Shown: piece after piece, positions 43,101 to 52,319 of the stretch
How the letters are laid out: each line of letters begins with the position of its first letter
How positions within the stretch are numbered: position 1 is the first letter of the stretch
Origin: Sphingobium psychrophilum
GTDB taxonomy: Bacteria > Pseudomonadota > Alphaproteobacteria > Sphingomonadales > Sphingomonadaceae
Length of the DNA stretch: 64,000 nt
Assembly: GCF_012927105.1 (NCBI RefSeq)
Contig: NZ_JABBFV010000015.1
Span: 53,526-117,525, forward strand
Direction of reading: 5' to 3'
The notes under the pieces: generated by a model
Told to the model about the DNA's origin: nothing
What the model saw: the letters and a program-made list of their open reading frames with translations, nothing else
Database searches by the model: none
Made by a program: the position numbers and the translations under genes

Positions 43101-43862
43101 ATGCTGAAGGACAAAATTATCATCGTCACCGGCGGCGCTTCCGGGATTGGCCGTTCCGCGGCGGATCTGTTCGCGCGCGACGGCGCCCGCGTCATGATCG
43201 CAGACCGGAGCGTCGATGCGGGCGCAGCGGCGGCCGAAGCCATCTGCGCTACGGGCGGGGAAGCAGCCTTCGTCGCGTGCGACGTCGCCGACGACGATTC
43301 GGTCGCCGCCATGGTCGCAGCGACGGTGGCGCGTTTCGGCCGACTGGACGGGGCGTTCAACAATGCCGGCATCGAATTCGCCAGCAAGATCGTGCCGGAC
43401 CTGAGCTTTGCTGAATGGCGCCGGGTGATCGATATCAACCTGAACGGCGTGTTCCTGTGCATGAAGCATGAGATTGCGCAGATGCGCCAGTCGGGCGGCG
43501 GCGCCATCGTCAACACCGCGTCCGGCGCTGCGGTGGCGGCATCGCCTAACATGGCGGAATATGCCACGTCCAAGGCGGGCGTGACCGGCCTGACCCGCGC
43601 GGCGTCGTGCGAATATGGCGATACGCAGGTGCGCGTCAACGCGGTGTTGCCGGGCCTGATCCTGACGCCCATGACGCAAGAGCGGCTGTTCAACGATGCG
43701 TGGTTCGCCGCGGCGCTGGAACCGCTGCTGGTGCGCCATTCGGTCGGCCGCTTCGGCCAGCCGGACGACGTGGCGCAGGCGGCACGCTGGCTGCTCTCCG
43801 ACCTTTGTCCGTTCGTCAACGGGATCAGCCTGCCCGTGGATGGCGGCTTGCTCGCCCGTTAA
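43101..43862 (+). CDS. Short-chain dehydrogenase/reductase (SDR)
   Basis: 253 aa, AAGGAGAGGACAGAT before the ATG. TGGASGIGRSA loop, NNAG, catalytic YATSK, LPVDGGLLAR end. Divergent from the LimB/LimA-like operon, in the place a carveol- or diol-dehydrogenase would be expected, so a role in oxidising the diol formed by the epoxide hydrolase is plausible. Ends in a bidirectional hairpin terminator shared with the PQQ dehydrogenase. Confidence 0.9.
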   Translation: MLKDKIIIVTGGASGIGRSAADLFARDGARVMIADRSVDAGAAAAEAICATGGEAAFVACDVADDDSVAAMVAATVARFGRLDGAFNNAGIEFASKIVPDLSFAEWRRVIDINLNGVFLCMKHEIAQMRQSGGGAIVNTASGAAVAASPNMAEYATSKAGVTGLTRAASCEYGDTQVRVNAVLPGLILTPMTQERLFNDAWFAAALEPLLVRHSVGRFGQPDDVAQAARWLLSDLCPFVNGISLPVDGGLLAR

Positions 43863-43870
43863 ATGCCATG

Positions 43871-43904
43871 CTGCCGCAGGTCAGCGTCGGCTGACCTGCG
43901 GCAG
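43871..43904. terminator. Bidirectional hairpin between convergent genes
   Basis: Perfect 15-bp arms (CTGCCGCAGGTCAGC at 43871-43885 and its complement at 43890-43904) with a GTCG loop. It starts 8 bp after the SDR stop and includes the last seven codons and stop of the convergent PQQ dehydrogenase. No T-run, so it may stabilise mRNA ends as well as terminate. Confidence 0.7.
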
Positions 43905-46283
43905 GGCATAGGCGACCAGAACATTGCGCGCGTTGCTGGCCAATGCGGCGCTACCGCCCGCCGCGATCACCAGATATTGCCGCCCGTCCTTCCCCACATA
44001 GGTCATCGGCGTCGCATTGGCGCTGGCGGGCAATCTGGTCTGCCACAATAGCCGCCCCGTCGCCGTCTCGATCGCGCGGAGCCGCTGGTCCGGCGTCGAG
44101 GCGATGAAGGTCAGGCCGCTGGCCGTGGTGATCGATCCCCCCAGCGTCGGCAGCCCGATGGTGAAGGGCAGGTGGGACGGGATACCCACCGGCCCCATGC
44201 TGTCGGCCATGCCGATCGGCCGACTCCACAACAGCGTGCGGCTGTCCAGATCGACGGCGCTCAATGTGCCGAAGGGCGGCTGGATGCACGGCACGCCCAG
44301 CGGCGAGAGGAACATATGGTTCTGCGCACCATAAGGCGCGCCGGTCTGCGGCACGCCCAGGCGGAAGCGTTCCAGCGACGGCGTCTGCCCCGGCGTCCCC
44401 ATCGGCGCGAGGCCAAGCGCCCGCACTTCCTGCGCGCTGATCAAGCGATTAAGCGTGGGCATGTTGGTGCTGTTGACGATCATGATCCGCCGTTGCCGGT
44501 CGATCGATACGCTGCCCCAGTTCACCCCGCCGGCCGACCCCGGATATTGGATAGACCAATCCTGCCGCGGCGGGGTGAAAACGCCGTCATAGCGTAGCTT
44601 ACGGAAGGCGATGCGGCACCAGAGCTGGTCGATCGGGGTCAAGCCCCACATCGTCGCTTCGGTGAGCGGTGGCGCGCCAAAGACTGGCATTTTGACGGAG
44701 AAGGGCTGCGTCGGTGCGGTCCAATCGCCCAGCGCCGCGCCCTGTGGCACCGGCTTTTCCACGACTGGCGACAGCGGTTGGCCGGTGGCGCGGTCGAGTA
44801 TGAAGCTCTGGCCTGTCTTGCTGATGCTGACTAGCGCAGGAACCATGCGGTTGCCGACGCGAATGTCGGTCAACACCGGCTGCGACGCGACGTCATAGTC
44901 CCACAGGTCGTGATGCACCGTCTGGAATGTCCAGCGCGGCCGCCCGGTGCGGTTGTCGACGGCGACGATCGCGTTGGAAAAACGCTCCGCGCCGGGCGAA
45001 CGACGTCCGCCGAAGAAATCCGGCGTGGCGACCCCAAAGGGCAGGTAGATCAGGCCCAGTTTCTCGTCGCTGCTCGCCACGCTCCACATATTGGGGGTGC
45101 CCGGCGCATAGCGCGCCTGTGGCGTCCCGCGTTCGGGGTCGGCGGGGTCGAATGCCCAGACCGACTTGCCGCTGGCGAGGTCATAGCCGCGCACGACGCC
45201 GGAGGGCTGGTCCATCTTTTGCCCGTCCAGCCCATAGGAACCGGTGACCACGACATTGCCGGACACGACCGGCGTCGAGGTCACATAATAGAGCACCGAA
45301 GAATAGTTGCCGATCCCGTCGGTCAACGACACTTCGCCGTCGCGCCCGAAATCGCGGCAACGCGCGCCGGTGCGGGCGTCGATCGCAATCAAGCGGGCGT
45401 CGATCGTCGCGCTGTAGATTCGCTCGCCGCAGGGCGCGGCGGGGTCGGAAAAGGCATGATAGGCGACGCCGCGACAGTTCGCGAAGGCATGGCCCATATC
45501 CATGGTCTGCGGATCGAACCGCCAGAGTTGGCCGCCGGTCGTCGCGTCGAGCGCGAAGATGACGTTGTGCGGCGAGCATAGGAACAGCCGATTGCCGATC
45601 TTGATCGGCGTCGCCTCGAACGCCAATGCGCCGGCGCCGCCGGGGCGCGGCTTTGCGCCCGTCTCGAACGACCATGCGGGTTCCAGCCGGGCGACATTGG
45701 CGGGTGTGATCTGCGTAGCGGTGGCGAAGCGATCCCCGCCCGCGCCATTGCCCCATTGCCGCCATCCGCTGGCCGGGGCCGCGGCAGGCCAGGCGGCGGC
45801 ATTGTCGGTCGCGACCGGTTGGGACAGCCAGGCACCGCTGGTGAACAGCAGGACGATCAGCACGCCGCCGCCGATGAACCAGCCGCCATGGATCGGCGGC
45901 GCGCCATAACCCCGGCGGACGGGCGGCAACAACAGCAACAGCCCGACGGCGGCCGGGCCGATAAGGCGGGGCGCCAGCGCCCAGAGGTCACCACCGGTTT
46001 CCCAGAGCGCCCAGACCAGCGTCACCGCCAGCATTGCGCCATAGATCCCGGCACCTCGCCGGTCGCCGCGCCATAACAATATGGCCGCAGCTATGATCAG
46101 CAGGCCCGCAACCAGATAATAGGGCGAGCCGCCCAGCAGAACGAGTTGGCCGCCGCCGACCGTCAGTATAAGAGCGACCGGCGCAAGCAGGCCCGAGACA
46201 ATGCGGACGGCGAGGCGGGACGGGCGAACGTCATCGCATCGGTCGCGCGTCGCCGGAACCGGGCCGGGCAAGTCCTGGGGCAT
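43881..46283 (-). CDS. Membrane-bound PQQ-dependent dehydrogenase (Gcd/QuiA type), copy 2
   Basis: 800 aa. Same architecture as the protein at 36222: about five N-terminal helices to residue ~160, then a PQQ propeller with GVVRGYDLASGKSVWAFD, HHDLWDYDVASQP and PFTIGLPTLGGSITTASGL. GAGAGAGGACGAAC precedes the ATG. Transcribed alone, divergent from a TonB receptor, with an operator-like palindrome 60 bp upstream. It oxidises an alcohol in the periplasm with ubiquinone as acceptor. PQQ synthesis genes are not in the window. Confidence 0.92.
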   Translation of the reverse strand: MPQDLPGPVPATRDRCDDVRPSRLAVRIVSGLLAPVALILTVGGGQLVLLGGSPYYLVAGLLIIAAAILLWRGDRRGAGIYGAMLAVTLVWALWETGGDLWALAPRLIGPAAVGLLLLLPPVRRGYGAPPIHGGWFIGGGVLIVLLFTSGAWLSQPVATDNAAAWPAAAPASGWRQWGNGAGGDRFATATQITPANVARLEPAWSFETGAKPRPGGAGALAFEATPIKIGNRLFLCSPHNVIFALDATTGGQLWRFDPQTMDMGHAFANCRGVAYHAFSDPAAPCGERIYSATIDARLIAIDARTGARCRDFGRDGEVSLTDGIGNYSSVLYYVTSTPVVSGNVVVTGSYGLDGQKMDQPSGVVRGYDLASGKSVWAFDPADPERGTPQARYAPGTPNMWSVASSDEKLGLIYLPFGVATPDFFGGRRSPGAERFSNAIVAVDNRTGRPRWTFQTVHHDLWDYDVASQPVLTDIRVGNRMVPALVSISKTGQSFILDRATGQPLSPVVEKPVPQGAALGDWTAPTQPFSVKMPVFGAPPLTEATMWGLTPIDQLWCRIAFRKLRYDGVFTPPRQDWSIQYPGSAGGVNWGSVSIDRQRRIMIVNSTNMPTLNRLISAQEVRALGLAPMGTPGQTPSLERFRLGVPQTGAPYGAQNHMFLSPLGVPCIQPPFGTLSAVDLDSRTLLWSRPIGMADSMGPVGIPSHLPFTIGLPTLGGSITTASGLTFIASTPDQRLRAIETATGRLLWQTRLPASANATPMTYVGKDGRQYLVIAAGGSAALASNARNVLVAYALPQVSRR

Positions 46284-46342
46284 GTTCGTCCTCTCTCTAT
46301 CGTGCCGATTTTTCGCACATATTCTCTGCGACTCGATGATAA

Positions 46343-46357
46343 CCGAAAATAATTCGG
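46343..46357. promoter_or_regulatory. Operator-like palindrome CCGA-N7-TCGG
   Basis: CCGAAAATAATTCGG, 60 bp upstream of the PQQ dehydrogenase copy 2 start. Confidence 0.68.
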
Positions 46358-46766
46358 ATTGAAGCAGCTTCTTGGTCCAGGATGCAGCCGCGGCACGGCA
46401 GCGCCTAAAAACGTCCCATCATTCGATCTCAGGATGAACGCGCGAGATCAAAAGCCTTGCGCATTGAACGGCTTGGGTGCATCCGCGCAGAAGTTCTTTA
46501 GTGTATTTTCCGATAGAAAACGGAGGATTTGCAGAGGATCGTGACGGCCAGCATCGCCTTCGTCCGTTACCGGTAGAAGGCTGCATCATCCAGGGATGGT
46601 CGTTCGGCAATGCAAGTCATTCACCGACCATGTATCGGATTTATCGCACTGGCTGTCACAAATGGCAATTTCATGCATAATCTCTCATTTAAGATATTGA
46701 AATGTATCCAATTATTATATTGGTAGGACCATATATCATTTCGGTTGACAGAATGCTGCCTAAAAC

Positions 46767-46781
46767 CCGATACTAATTCGG
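46767..46781. promoter_or_regulatory. Operator-like palindrome CCGA-N7-TCGG
   Basis: CCGATACTAATTCGG, 36 bp before the TonB receptor ATG, a position that would overlap its promoter or early transcript. Confidence 0.68.
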
Positions 46782-46817
46782 CTTCGTAAAAAGCGAAGAA
46801 AATGGGAGGATGCCGAA

Positions 46818-49247
46818 ATGAACGCTGCAAAGGCGCTTTTATTGTCGGGTGTTGCGGGGCTGGTTATGGGAACCGCTGCGCAGGCTCAAGAAGCACAGGA
46901 TTCAACCGCACAACCCTCGCAATATGCGGATATCATCGTGACCGCGAACAAGCGGCAGGAAAATATCAACAAGGTCGGTTTGACCATCACCGCCATCAGC
47001 GCGGACCAGTTGCAGGAACGCAAGATCGTTTCCCTTTCCGACGTTGCGTCCGCCGTTCCGGGCCTGACCTTCACGCCGTCGGTCACCAACACGCCCATCT
47101 TCACGCTGCGTGGTGTCGGCTTCAACGAAAGCTCGCTGGGCGTCTATCCGGCCGTGTCGGTCTATATCGACCAGGCGCCGCTGCCTTTCCCGGTCATGGC
47201 GTCACATGCCGCCTTCGATCTGGAGCGGATCGAAGTGCTCAAGGGGCCACAGGGCACCTTGTTCGGCCAGAACGCGACCGGCGGCGCGATCAACTATATT
47301 GCCGCCAAGCCGACCGATACATTCGAAGCCGGCGGCGACATCACCTATGGTCGTTTCAACCAGATCGATGGCAACGCCTATATCAGCGGGCCGTTGACGG
47401 ATAATCTGAACGGCCGCATCGCCATGACGGCGCATCATCTCAACGACTGGCAATATAGCCTCACGCGCCCGACCGACACCAACGGATCGCAGGATTATAT
47501 CGCCGGCCGAATCCTGCTGGACTGGCAGGCGTCGGAGCGGCTGAAGCTGGCCTTCAACCTGAACGGGTCGCGCGACACGTCTGATCCGCAGGCGATCCAA
47601 TATGTGGCGATGAGCCCGACCGACTTTACCAATGTAAAGCCGATCTACGCCAACCAGCCCTTCGCCTATGGCAATGCGCGCGTCGCCGACTGGACCCATT
47701 TTTCGGTCGATCCCTATGGCGGCCCGGCCGGCACGCCAACGGACGAACTGGCCGATTTCTCGCCCAAGTCGAAGCGCACCTTCATTCAGGCTTCGGTCCG
47801 TGCGGATTATGACCTGACCGACGACATGACGCTGACGTCGATCACCACTTATGACCATTTCAAGCAAAATCAGCGTACGGATGGCGAGGGCGTGGCCGCG
47901 GTCGGTTTCGACCTTCAAAAGTCGGACGGCAAGTTGACGTCGTTCAATCAGGAATTGCGAATCGCCAACGCCAGCACGTCGGCGCTGCGTTATATCATTG
48001 GCGGCAATTATGAGCGCAGTACGACAAGCGAGCTTCAGCATCTGCGCTATTATGACAACGACACCAACAATGCCGGCTTGATGTTCATCAATTTCAGCGG
48101 TGACTTGATGAAGCAGAAAATCACCAACTATGCCGCGTTCGGTAATCTCGAATTTGATATCAGCTCGCAACTGACGCTCAAGGGTGGCGTGCGCTATACC
48201 CAGTCGAAGAACCAGGCCTATAATTGTGGCTTCACCGACGCGAACGGTTACGTGAACGACCTGTTCAATTTCCTGGGCGGTTTGCTCGGCACCGCACCGT
48301 TCACGCCGATCGGGCCAGAGGGCTGCTATACGCTCAATGACAATAATGTGCCGGGCGAACCCTTCCGCAAGACTTTGAAGGAGGACAATGTGTCCTGGCG
48401 CGTCGGCGTCGACTATAAGGTGACCGACACGACGCTGCTCTATGCCAACGTCTCGCGCGGCTACAAGGCGGGCAGCTTCCCGGCGCTCGCTGCGTCGGGT
48501 TATGTCGGCCTGCAACCGGTCGTGCAGGAATCCGTGACGGCCTATGAAGCAGGCTTGAAGGCTCAGCTGTTCGATCGTGCGGTGCAGTTCAACGCAGCCG
48601 GCTTCTATTATGACTACCGGAACAAGCAGATCCGCGGCAAGCTGCTCGATCCGCTCTTCGGTGTGCTCGATATCCTGATCAATATCCCCAAGTCGCGCAT
48701 CTATGGCGGCGAAGCGGATGTCACGATCCGTCCGGCTGCCGGGCTGACGCTGTCGGGGGGAATCACCTATCTGAACTCCAAGTTGCAGAAGGGGCCGGTT
48801 TCGCCGCGCGATTACAACATCATTGGCGAAGTCGATGATTTCGGCGCCTTCGGCGATGCGCTGCCCTACACGCCAGAATGGTCAGGTACGGCATCGATCG
48901 ATTATCACACACCGGGCGATGGCGGTCCCTTCGTTGGGGTATCGACCAATTTCCGCAGCTCCCAGGACGCCGCGCTCGGCGGCAGCCGGATCGTATGGCC
49001 CGACAATCCTGCCGAATTCCGCAAGCAGGCGCCGATCGGGCTGGTCTACAAGATTCCGGGCTATGCGACCGTGGATGCACGGCTTGGCTATGAGGCGCCC
49101 GGTGGCGCCTGGAAGGTCATGCTGTGGGGCAAGAATGTCTTCAACAAATATTATATCGCCGCAGTCGTGCCGGCGAGCGCCTCCGCCGGCCGTCTGGCGG
49201 GCATGCCAGCCACCTATGGCGTGACCATGTCGTTCAAGATCAAATAA
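46818..49247 (+). CDS. TonB-dependent outer-membrane receptor 1
   Basis: 809 aa with a signal peptide (cleavage near AQAQ, residue ~24). Just after it, ADIIVTANKR looks like the TonB box. Plug domain with RIEVLKGPQGTLFGQNATGGAINYI (~135-160), then a beta-barrel ending in an aromatic-rich strand (YGVTMSFKIK). It imports a ligand across the outer membrane with TonB energy; in sphingomonads such FecA/CirA-type receptors often take up hydrophobic or aromatic substrates. Good RBS, strong terminator after the stop. Confidence 0.94.
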   Translation: MNAAKALLLSGVAGLVMGTAAQAQEAQDSTAQPSQYADIIVTANKRQENINKVGLTITAISADQLQERKIVSLSDVASAVPGLTFTPSVTNTPIFTLRGVGFNESSLGVYPAVSVYIDQAPLPFPVMASHAAFDLERIEVLKGPQGTLFGQNATGGAINYIAAKPTDTFEAGGDITYGRFNQIDGNAYISGPLTDNLNGRIAMTAHHLNDWQYSLTRPTDTNGSQDYIAGRILLDWQASERLKLAFNLNGSRDTSDPQAIQYVAMSPTDFTNVKPIYANQPFAYGNARVADWTHFSVDPYGGPAGTPTDELADFSPKSKRTFIQASVRADYDLTDDMTLTSITTYDHFKQNQRTDGEGVAAVGFDLQKSDGKLTSFNQELRIANASTSALRYIIGGNYERSTTSELQHLRYYDNDTNNAGLMFINFSGDLMKQKITNYAAFGNLEFDISSQLTLKGGVRYTQSKNQAYNCGFTDANGYVNDLFNFLGGLLGTAPFTPIGPEGCYTLNDNNVPGEPFRKTLKEDNVSWRVGVDYKVTDTTLLYANVSRGYKAGSFPALAASGYVGLQPVVQESVTAYEAGLKAQLFDRAVQFNAAGFYYDYRNKQIRGKLLDPLFGVLDILINIPKSRIYGGEADVTIRPAAGLTLSGGITYLNSKLQKGPVSPRDYNIIGEVDDFGAFGDALPYTPEWSGTASIDYHTPGDGGPFVGVSTNFRSSQDAALGGSRIVWPDNPAEFRKQAPIGLVYKIPGYATVDARLGYEAPGGAWKVMLWGKNVFNKYYIAAVVPASASAGRLAGMPATYGVTMSFKIK

Positions 49248-49257
49248 AGGGGGCGAC

Positions 49258-49294
49258 TGGCGCCGTTTCCATGTTGGGAGCGGCGCCATTTTTT
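49258..49294 (+). terminator. Intrinsic terminator after TonB receptor 1
   Basis: TGGCGCCG (49258-49265) pairs with CGGCGCCA (49281-49288); 15-nt loop; six T residues at 49289-49294. It separates the receptor from the following monooxygenase, which has its own palindrome and promoter. Confidence 0.85.
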
Positions 49295-49347
49295 GCGCCC
49301 AGTCGCACCAAGCGCGCGCTTGAACAGAATTGGCGGAAGCTATAAAT

Positions 49348-49362
49348 CCGATATTATATCGG
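49348..49362. promoter_or_regulatory. Operator-like palindrome CCGA-N7-TCGG
   Basis: CCGATATTATATCGG, 62 bp before the luciferase-like monooxygenase. The only site that lies between two same-direction genes, placed right after a terminator. Confidence 0.68.
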
Positions 49363-49423
49363 TTATTGAAATGAACGACATGGCGGCTCACGCATCCGTC
49401 CGGCGAAAGCAAGGGAGAGGTTC

Positions 49424-50521
49424 ATGGACATTATCTACACGCCTGTTTGGCAGAACCCCGGTAACATCCGCAGCCCGCTTCAGTTCGTACAGGACGAATT
49501 GTCGCTGATGGAAAAGGTGGAGGGGCTGGGCTTCGATATCTGCTGCTCCCCTGAACATCATTTCGATATCGACTATTCGGCCTGTCCCGACAATTTCCTG
49601 CCGCTCAGCTATCTCGCGGCGAAGACGACGACGCTCAAACTCTGTCTGGGCGCGGTGATCCTGCCATGGAACGACCCGCTGCGCGTGGTCGAAAAGCTGG
49701 CGTTCCTCGACCATCTGAGCGGCGGCCGTTGCATCGCCGGTTTCGGCCGCGGCCTCGCCAAGATGGAATATAGCCATATGGGCATCCCCATGGACGAGTC
49801 GCGCGAGCGGTTCGACGAGGCGCTTGAAATGGTGTTGAGCGCGCTGCGCAGCGGCGTGATCGAGGGTACCGGCAAATATTATCCGCAGACCCCGACCCCG
49901 GTGCATCCCGCTCCGCGCGCGTCGATGGCGGACAGTTTCTGCGCCGTCGGCATGTCGCCCGAATCCTCCCGCACCGCCGGCGAAATCGGCGGTCGCCTGC
50001 TGACCTTCGTCACCAAGCCGCTGGACGGCATGCTGCCGCTGCTGAACGAATATCGCGACGCTTTCCGCGCTCATCATCCCAATCGACAGCCGCATATCAT
50101 CATGGATGACTTCTATCTGATCCGCGAGGATGCCGACGAGGCGCGCGAACTGGCCTATATCTATGCGGGCAATTATTATCAGACCGTGGTTCGCCATTAC
50201 GAGATGACCGGCGACCATTTTGCCAAGTCATCCGCCTATCAATCCTATGCCGAAGGGGCCGCCGCGCTGCGCGAAATGGGTGTCGAGGCAGCAGCCAAGG
50301 CCTATGTCGATGCACAGGTGGGCGTGGGCACACCAGCGCAGGTGCTGGCCCGCGTCGAAGAACGCCTCCGCGTCCTTGGGCCGGAAATCAGCCTGGCCGG
50401 CTGCTTTTTCTACGGCGGGATGAGCCGTGATGAGGCGATGGTGTCGCTCCAGCTATTTGGAGACAAGGTCATCGCGGATGCCAAGGCGATGGCGCGGGAT
50501 TACGCGACGGCCGCGGCCTGA
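49424..50521 (+). CDS. Luciferase-like (LLM class) flavin-dependent oxidoreductase
   Basis: 365 aa. LLM TIM-barrel: LGFDICCSPEHHFD, AAKTTTLKLCLGAVILPWNDPLRVVEKLAFLDHLSGGR and GFGRGLAKMEY are typical of alkanal or cyclic-ketone monooxygenases that use reduced FMN. Sequence is well apart from the LimB-like enzyme at 41550, so a different step (for example ring Baeyer-Villiger oxidation) is likely. RBS AAGGGAGAGG. A hydrolase follows 8 bp after, a natural pair for lactone opening. Confidence 0.88.
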   Translation: MDIIYTPVWQNPGNIRSPLQFVQDELSLMEKVEGLGFDICCSPEHHFDIDYSACPDNFLPLSYLAAKTTTLKLCLGAVILPWNDPLRVVEKLAFLDHLSGGRCIAGFGRGLAKMEYSHMGIPMDESRERFDEALEMVLSALRSGVIEGTGKYYPQTPTPVHPAPRASMADSFCAVGMSPESSRTAGEIGGRLLTFVTKPLDGMLPLLNEYRDAFRAHHPNRQPHIIMDDFYLIREDADEARELAYIYAGNYYQTVVRHYEMTGDHFAKSSAYQSYAEGAAALREMGVEAAAKAYVDAQVGVGTPAQVLARVEERLRVLGPEISLAGCFFYGGMSRDEAMVSLQLFGDKVIADAKAMARDYATAAA

Positions 50522-50529
50522 CGCGCGTC

Positions 50530-51441
50530 ATGGTCACCCTGTCTACCAGCGCCGCACACCGGCATGCAATCGATCTGTTTCGGGCGGCGACGCCCGAACC
50601 AACGGCGCCGATCGGTGCGTGGCGCGACGGGTTCGAAGCGCTTTGCGCGACCTTCCCCGTCGCAGACGACGCCCGTATCGAGGCGATCGACCTGAACGGG
50701 GTCGCCGCGCTTAAGGTGACGGCGGTCGGCGTTGGCGATGCCGATGGCCGTGCCGTATTGCATTTCCACAGCGGCGGCTATGTCATGGGCAGCGCGAGGG
50801 CCTATCGCAATTTCGCGGAGCGGCTATCGCGCGTCTGCGCCACGCCGGTGGTCGTGCCCGATTACCGGCTGGCGCCCGACCATGTCTATCCGGCCGCCGT
50901 GGACGATGCGATGACCGCCTATCGCGCCATGCTCGACCATCACGGCGCTGATCGGCTGATCGTGAGTGGCGACTCTGCTGGTGGAGGATTGGCGATCGCG
51001 GTCCTGATGGCGGTGCGGGACGCGGGCCTGCCGCTGCCGCTGGCGGGGGTCGCGATATCGCCGCTGCTTGATCTGGCGGGGGACGGGGAGTCGTCTGTCA
51101 CCCTGGATGGCATCGATCCCTTGATCAACCGCGTGATGATCGTGGAAATGGGCAAGGTCTATATCGAGGATCGCGATCCACGCAGCCATCCTCTGGCGTC
51201 TCCCGTCTGGGGCCAGCATCATGGTTTGCCGCCGCTGTTCCTGACGGCCAGCGATGCCGAAGCGCTGCGCGATGACGCCGTGCGGCTGGCTGCGGGCGTG
51301 CGGGAAGAGGGCGGCGAAGTCGAACTCGTGCTGGCGCAAGGCATGGTGCATATCTGGACGCTCTTCCCATTCCTGCCAGAAGCAGATCGATCGCTGGACC
51401 AGATCGGCCGGTTCGTGCGCGGGCATTTCGCCAAGGCCTGA
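50530..51441 (+). CDS. Alpha/beta hydrolase, hormone-sensitive-lipase type
   Basis: 303 aa. HSL-family motifs: HSGGYVMG (the HGGG oxyanion motif with Ser81 in second place), YRLAPDHVYPAAVDD, nucleophile Ser149 in GDSAGGG, and the final His in QGMVHIW. Carboxylesterase or lactonase. Same transcript as the LLM monooxygenase 8 bp upstream; together they could make and open a lactone. Confidence 0.9.
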   Translation: MVTLSTSAAHRHAIDLFRAATPEPTAPIGAWRDGFEALCATFPVADDARIEAIDLNGVAALKVTAVGVGDADGRAVLHFHSGGYVMGSARAYRNFAERLSRVCATPVVVPDYRLAPDHVYPAAVDDAMTAYRAMLDHHGADRLIVSGDSAGGGLAIAVLMAVRDAGLPLPLAGVAISPLLDLAGDGESSVTLDGIDPLINRVMIVEMGKVYIEDRDPRSHPLASPVWGQHHGLPPLFLTASDAEALRDDAVRLAAGVREEGGEVELVLAQGMVHIWTLFPFLPEADRSLDQIGRFVRGHFAKA

Positions 51442-51469
51442 CCGCCAGGTTCAGCCGCCGTGGCGTCTC

Positions 51470-52183
51470 TCACCGGGCCGCGCGCGCCTCCATCTCCAGC
51501 ACCGCGATCAGTCGTTCGGCCATCTCGGTGCCCGCCTTGGTCAGATTCCTGGGCTTGCGATAGAGGAGCCAGGTGATGATGATCTGGTTGATGCCGCCGG
51601 TCAGCAGCGCGGCGGTTTCGTGAATATTGCGATCCCGCGCGATCCAACCTTCCGCGATCGCTTCATTGACCAGGAACAGCAGGACGCGCGTAAAGTCGTT
51701 GATGCTATGGCGCAGGTCCGTGTCGGTCACGAATACGCTGGGCCAGATTTCCAGATAGAAAAGGCGCGCCCATTCGGCATGTTCGCGCGCATAGTCGGCG
51801 GACATGACGAGGTAGAGCAGCATCCGCTCGCGGGTCGTCTTGTTAGCGGCCGCCACATGATAGCCTTCGAAAAATTCGGCGAGGTGGGACAGCGGCAGGT
51901 CATAGGCCAGATCCTCCTTGCTCTTATAATATTCGTAGAGGGTCGAGGCGGAAATGCCGGCTTCCGCTGCGATGTCGGCGATGCGGGATCGCGAAATGCC
52001 GTCGCGCGCAAAGACGCGCAACGCGCCGGTCAATATCTGCTGCTCCGTCCGCTTGCTGCGGTCCTGCTTACGCTCGGTAGCGCGCTTGGGCCGGTGCGAT
52101 ATTTCCTGCAACAAGCTATCCCAGCCATTGTCGGACTCCGGCACCGCCGACGGCTGGGCCGTAATCACGTCTTTTGCTGGCAC
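51470..52183 (-). CDS. TetR-family transcriptional regulator 1
   Basis: 237 aa from a GTG at 52183 with GGAG six bases upstream; an ATG at 52195 is the alternative, but the GTG is the exact counterpart of the paralogue's start. Helix-turn-helix at about 65-85 (IADIAAEAGISASTLYEYYKSKED). By eye roughly 70% identical to the TetR at 56567, with a virtually identical recognition helix, so both should bind the same operator. Ligand-binding C-terminal domain is more variable. No copy of the palindrome lies in front of this gene. Confidence 0.9.
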   Translation of the reverse strand: MPAKDVITAQPSAVPESDNGWDSLLQEISHRPKRATERKQDRSKRTEQQILTGALRVFARDGISRSRIADIAAEAGISASTLYEYYKSKEDLAYDLPLSHLAEFFEGYHVAAANKTTRERMLLYLVMSADYAREHAEWARLFYLEIWPSVFVTDTDLRHSINDFTRVLLFLVNEAIAEGWIARDRNIHETAALLTGGINQIIITWLLYRKPRNLTKAGTEMAERLIAVLEMEARAAR

Positions 52184-52319
52184 TATGATCTCCATGATGA
52201 AGCCGTGTGGGGCGGGAAGCAGAATAGGCCACGACCTCCTTAAGTTCCATGCAGAATATTGGCGATCTTGGGAATATTCACGAAGAAATTTCGGTTTGAA
52301 TCCGTCGGCGTCGCCGCGA

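Larger units (their letters stand above)
46284..46817. other. 534-bp divergent promoter region
   Basis: Between PQQ dehydrogenase copy 2 and TonB receptor 1. Two perfect CCGA-N7-TCGG palindromes, one near each gene. The rest holds only short ORFs without ribosome sites or recognisable products. Confidence 0.65.

Noticed and set aside
46359..46544. Small protein gene in the gap before TonB receptor 1
   Set aside because: A 61-codon ORF without ribosome site, typical composition or recognisable motif.
52287..52305. Operator in front of TetR 1 (TCGG-N7-CCGT)
   Set aside because: The half-sites are in the opposite (everted) order to the CCGA-N7-TCGG sites and do not match fully; treated as chance.
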